From Bacteroidota bacterium (GTDB lineage Bacteria; Bacteroidota; Bacteroidia; Bacteroidales; UBA932): a stretch of DNA of 6,047 bases. This document shows positions 5,526 to 6,047 of the stretch, piece after piece. The notes beneath the pieces are model-generated. The model was not told where the DNA came from. It searched no databases and was given only the letters and a program-made list of their open reading frames with translations. A program made the translations under genes and the position numbers. The DNA is taken from the NCBI GenBank assembly GCA_017860395.1, contig JAGDMC010000097.1, positions 1-6,047 of the forward strand, in the 5' to 3' direction. The first letter of the stretch is position 1. Each line of letters begins with the position of its first letter.

Positions 5526-6047
5526 ATGAGATATTTCTACAAATTTCTTTTATGGATCATGGGATGGAAATTAATGGACCCTCCCGCCCCGGATCCAAAA
5601 TGCATAATTCTTGGCGTACCTCATACTTCTGCCTGGGATTTTCTAATCTCTTTCCTTTATTATAACTCAATGGGACGTACTGCCTATGTAATGGTAAAAG
5701 AGGAGTTTTTCAGAGGTCCTTTCGGACCTGTTCTTCGGGCAATGGGCGGCATTCCGGTTCGTCAGGGAAAAGGAGCCACAGTTGCAAAACAGATGATTGA
5801 CGAATTCGCAAAAAGGGAGATTATGCACCTGGCTATTGCCCCGGAAGGGACAAGAGCATTGACCGAGAGGTGGAAAACCGGCTTTCATACTATTTCTAAA
5901 GCGGCTAACGTTCCGGTATATCTTGGCTATTTTGACTGGGGTAAAAAAGAGGTCGGAGTAGGAGAAAAATTTGAACTTTCAGACGATGTTCCCGGAGATT
6001 TGAAAAAAATCCGGCAATGGTACAAAGATAAGGGTGTTGTGGGAAAG
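5526..6047 (+). CDS. PlsC-type lysophospholipid acyltransferase (3' end missing)
   Basis: The frame is open from the ATG at 5526 to the window edge, 174 residues. The conserved acyltransferase blocks are in order: HTSAWD at 33-38 (the H-x4-D catalytic pair H33/D38), a FFRGPFG stretch at 61-67 (substrate pocket region), GGIPVRQ at 74-80, and APEGTR at 105-110. These define the 1-acylglycerol-3-phosphate acyltransferase superfamily, which transfers an acyl chain to a lysophospholipid at the inner membrane. Short single-domain members are near 185-190 residues, so only a short C-terminal stretch is probably missing. The N-terminus has only a short hydrophobic patch (about 7-17) and may associate peripherally with the membrane. 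Several close homologues with different acceptors (lysophosphatidic acid, ornithine or glycine lipids) exist, so I do not assign a symbol. It follows the phosphodiesterase-like gene by 48 bases. Confidence 0.85.
   Translation, partial: MRYFYKFLLWIMGWKLMDPPAPDPKCIILGVPHTSAWDFLISFLYYNSMGRTAYVMVKEEFFRGPFGPVLRAMGGIPVRQGKGATVAKQMIDEFAKREIMHLAIAPEGTRALTERWKTGFHTISKAANVPVYLGYFDWGKKEVGVGEKFELSDDVPGDLKKIRQWYKDKGVVGK

Noticed and set aside
1..6047. CRISPR arrays, tRNA/rRNA genes, insertion sequences, attachment sites
   Set aside because: No spaced direct repeats, cloverleaf sequences, transposase or integrase motifs, or flanking inverted repeats were found; coding density and base use look uniform.

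Overview
The window looks like a piece of a Bacteroidota chromosome, most likely Bacteroidales or a relative. It is AT-rich, the genes lack clear Shine-Dalgarno sequences, and the best promoter candidates follow the TTTG / TAnnTTTG pattern of that phylum. Several proteins (the thioredoxin lipoprotein, the short MarR-like regulators, the 4Fe-4S protein) also match families I know from Bacteroidales. The taxonomic call is inference from these traits. I see no tRNA, rRNA, CRISPR array, insertion sequence or prophage gene. The sequence is almost fully coding, and the longest non-coding stretch is about 130 bases.

Layout, left to right. (1) Bases 1-738, plus strand: the 3' part of a 4Fe-4S cluster protein cut by the window edge. 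(2) A perfect 12-bp hairpin at 726-754 lies between it and the convergent minus-strand operon and may terminate both. (3) Bases 2450 down to 766, minus strand: a tight four-gene operon, in transcription order a thioredoxin-fold lipoprotein, a MarR-type regulator, a DUF302 protein and a DoxX-family membrane protein. (4) Bases 2451-2582: a divergent control region with a strong minus-strand promoter candidate, a weaker plus-strand one, and a 13-bp palindrome between them. (5) From 2583, plus strand: a second MarR-type regulator paralogous to the first, a CoA-disulfide reductase/rhodanese fusion flavoprotein, a secreted endonuclease/exonuclease/phosphatase-family protein, and the 5' part of a PlsC-type acyltransferase cut at 6047.

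Working together (inference): the two paralogous MarR regulators sit on either side of one shared control region and each leads or closely follows a redox gene. One arm makes envelope thiol-redox proteins (thioredoxin lipoprotein, DUF302, DoxX). The other makes a cytoplasmic flavoprotein acting on CoA disulfides, persulfides or polysulfides. A simple reading is a divergent thiol / reactive-sulfur / oxidative-stress regulon with an autoregulatory regulator pair that shares conserved cysteines. The last two plus-strand genes (phosphodiesterase-like and acyltransferase) may be housekeeping passengers, and the acyltransferase has its own possible promoter.
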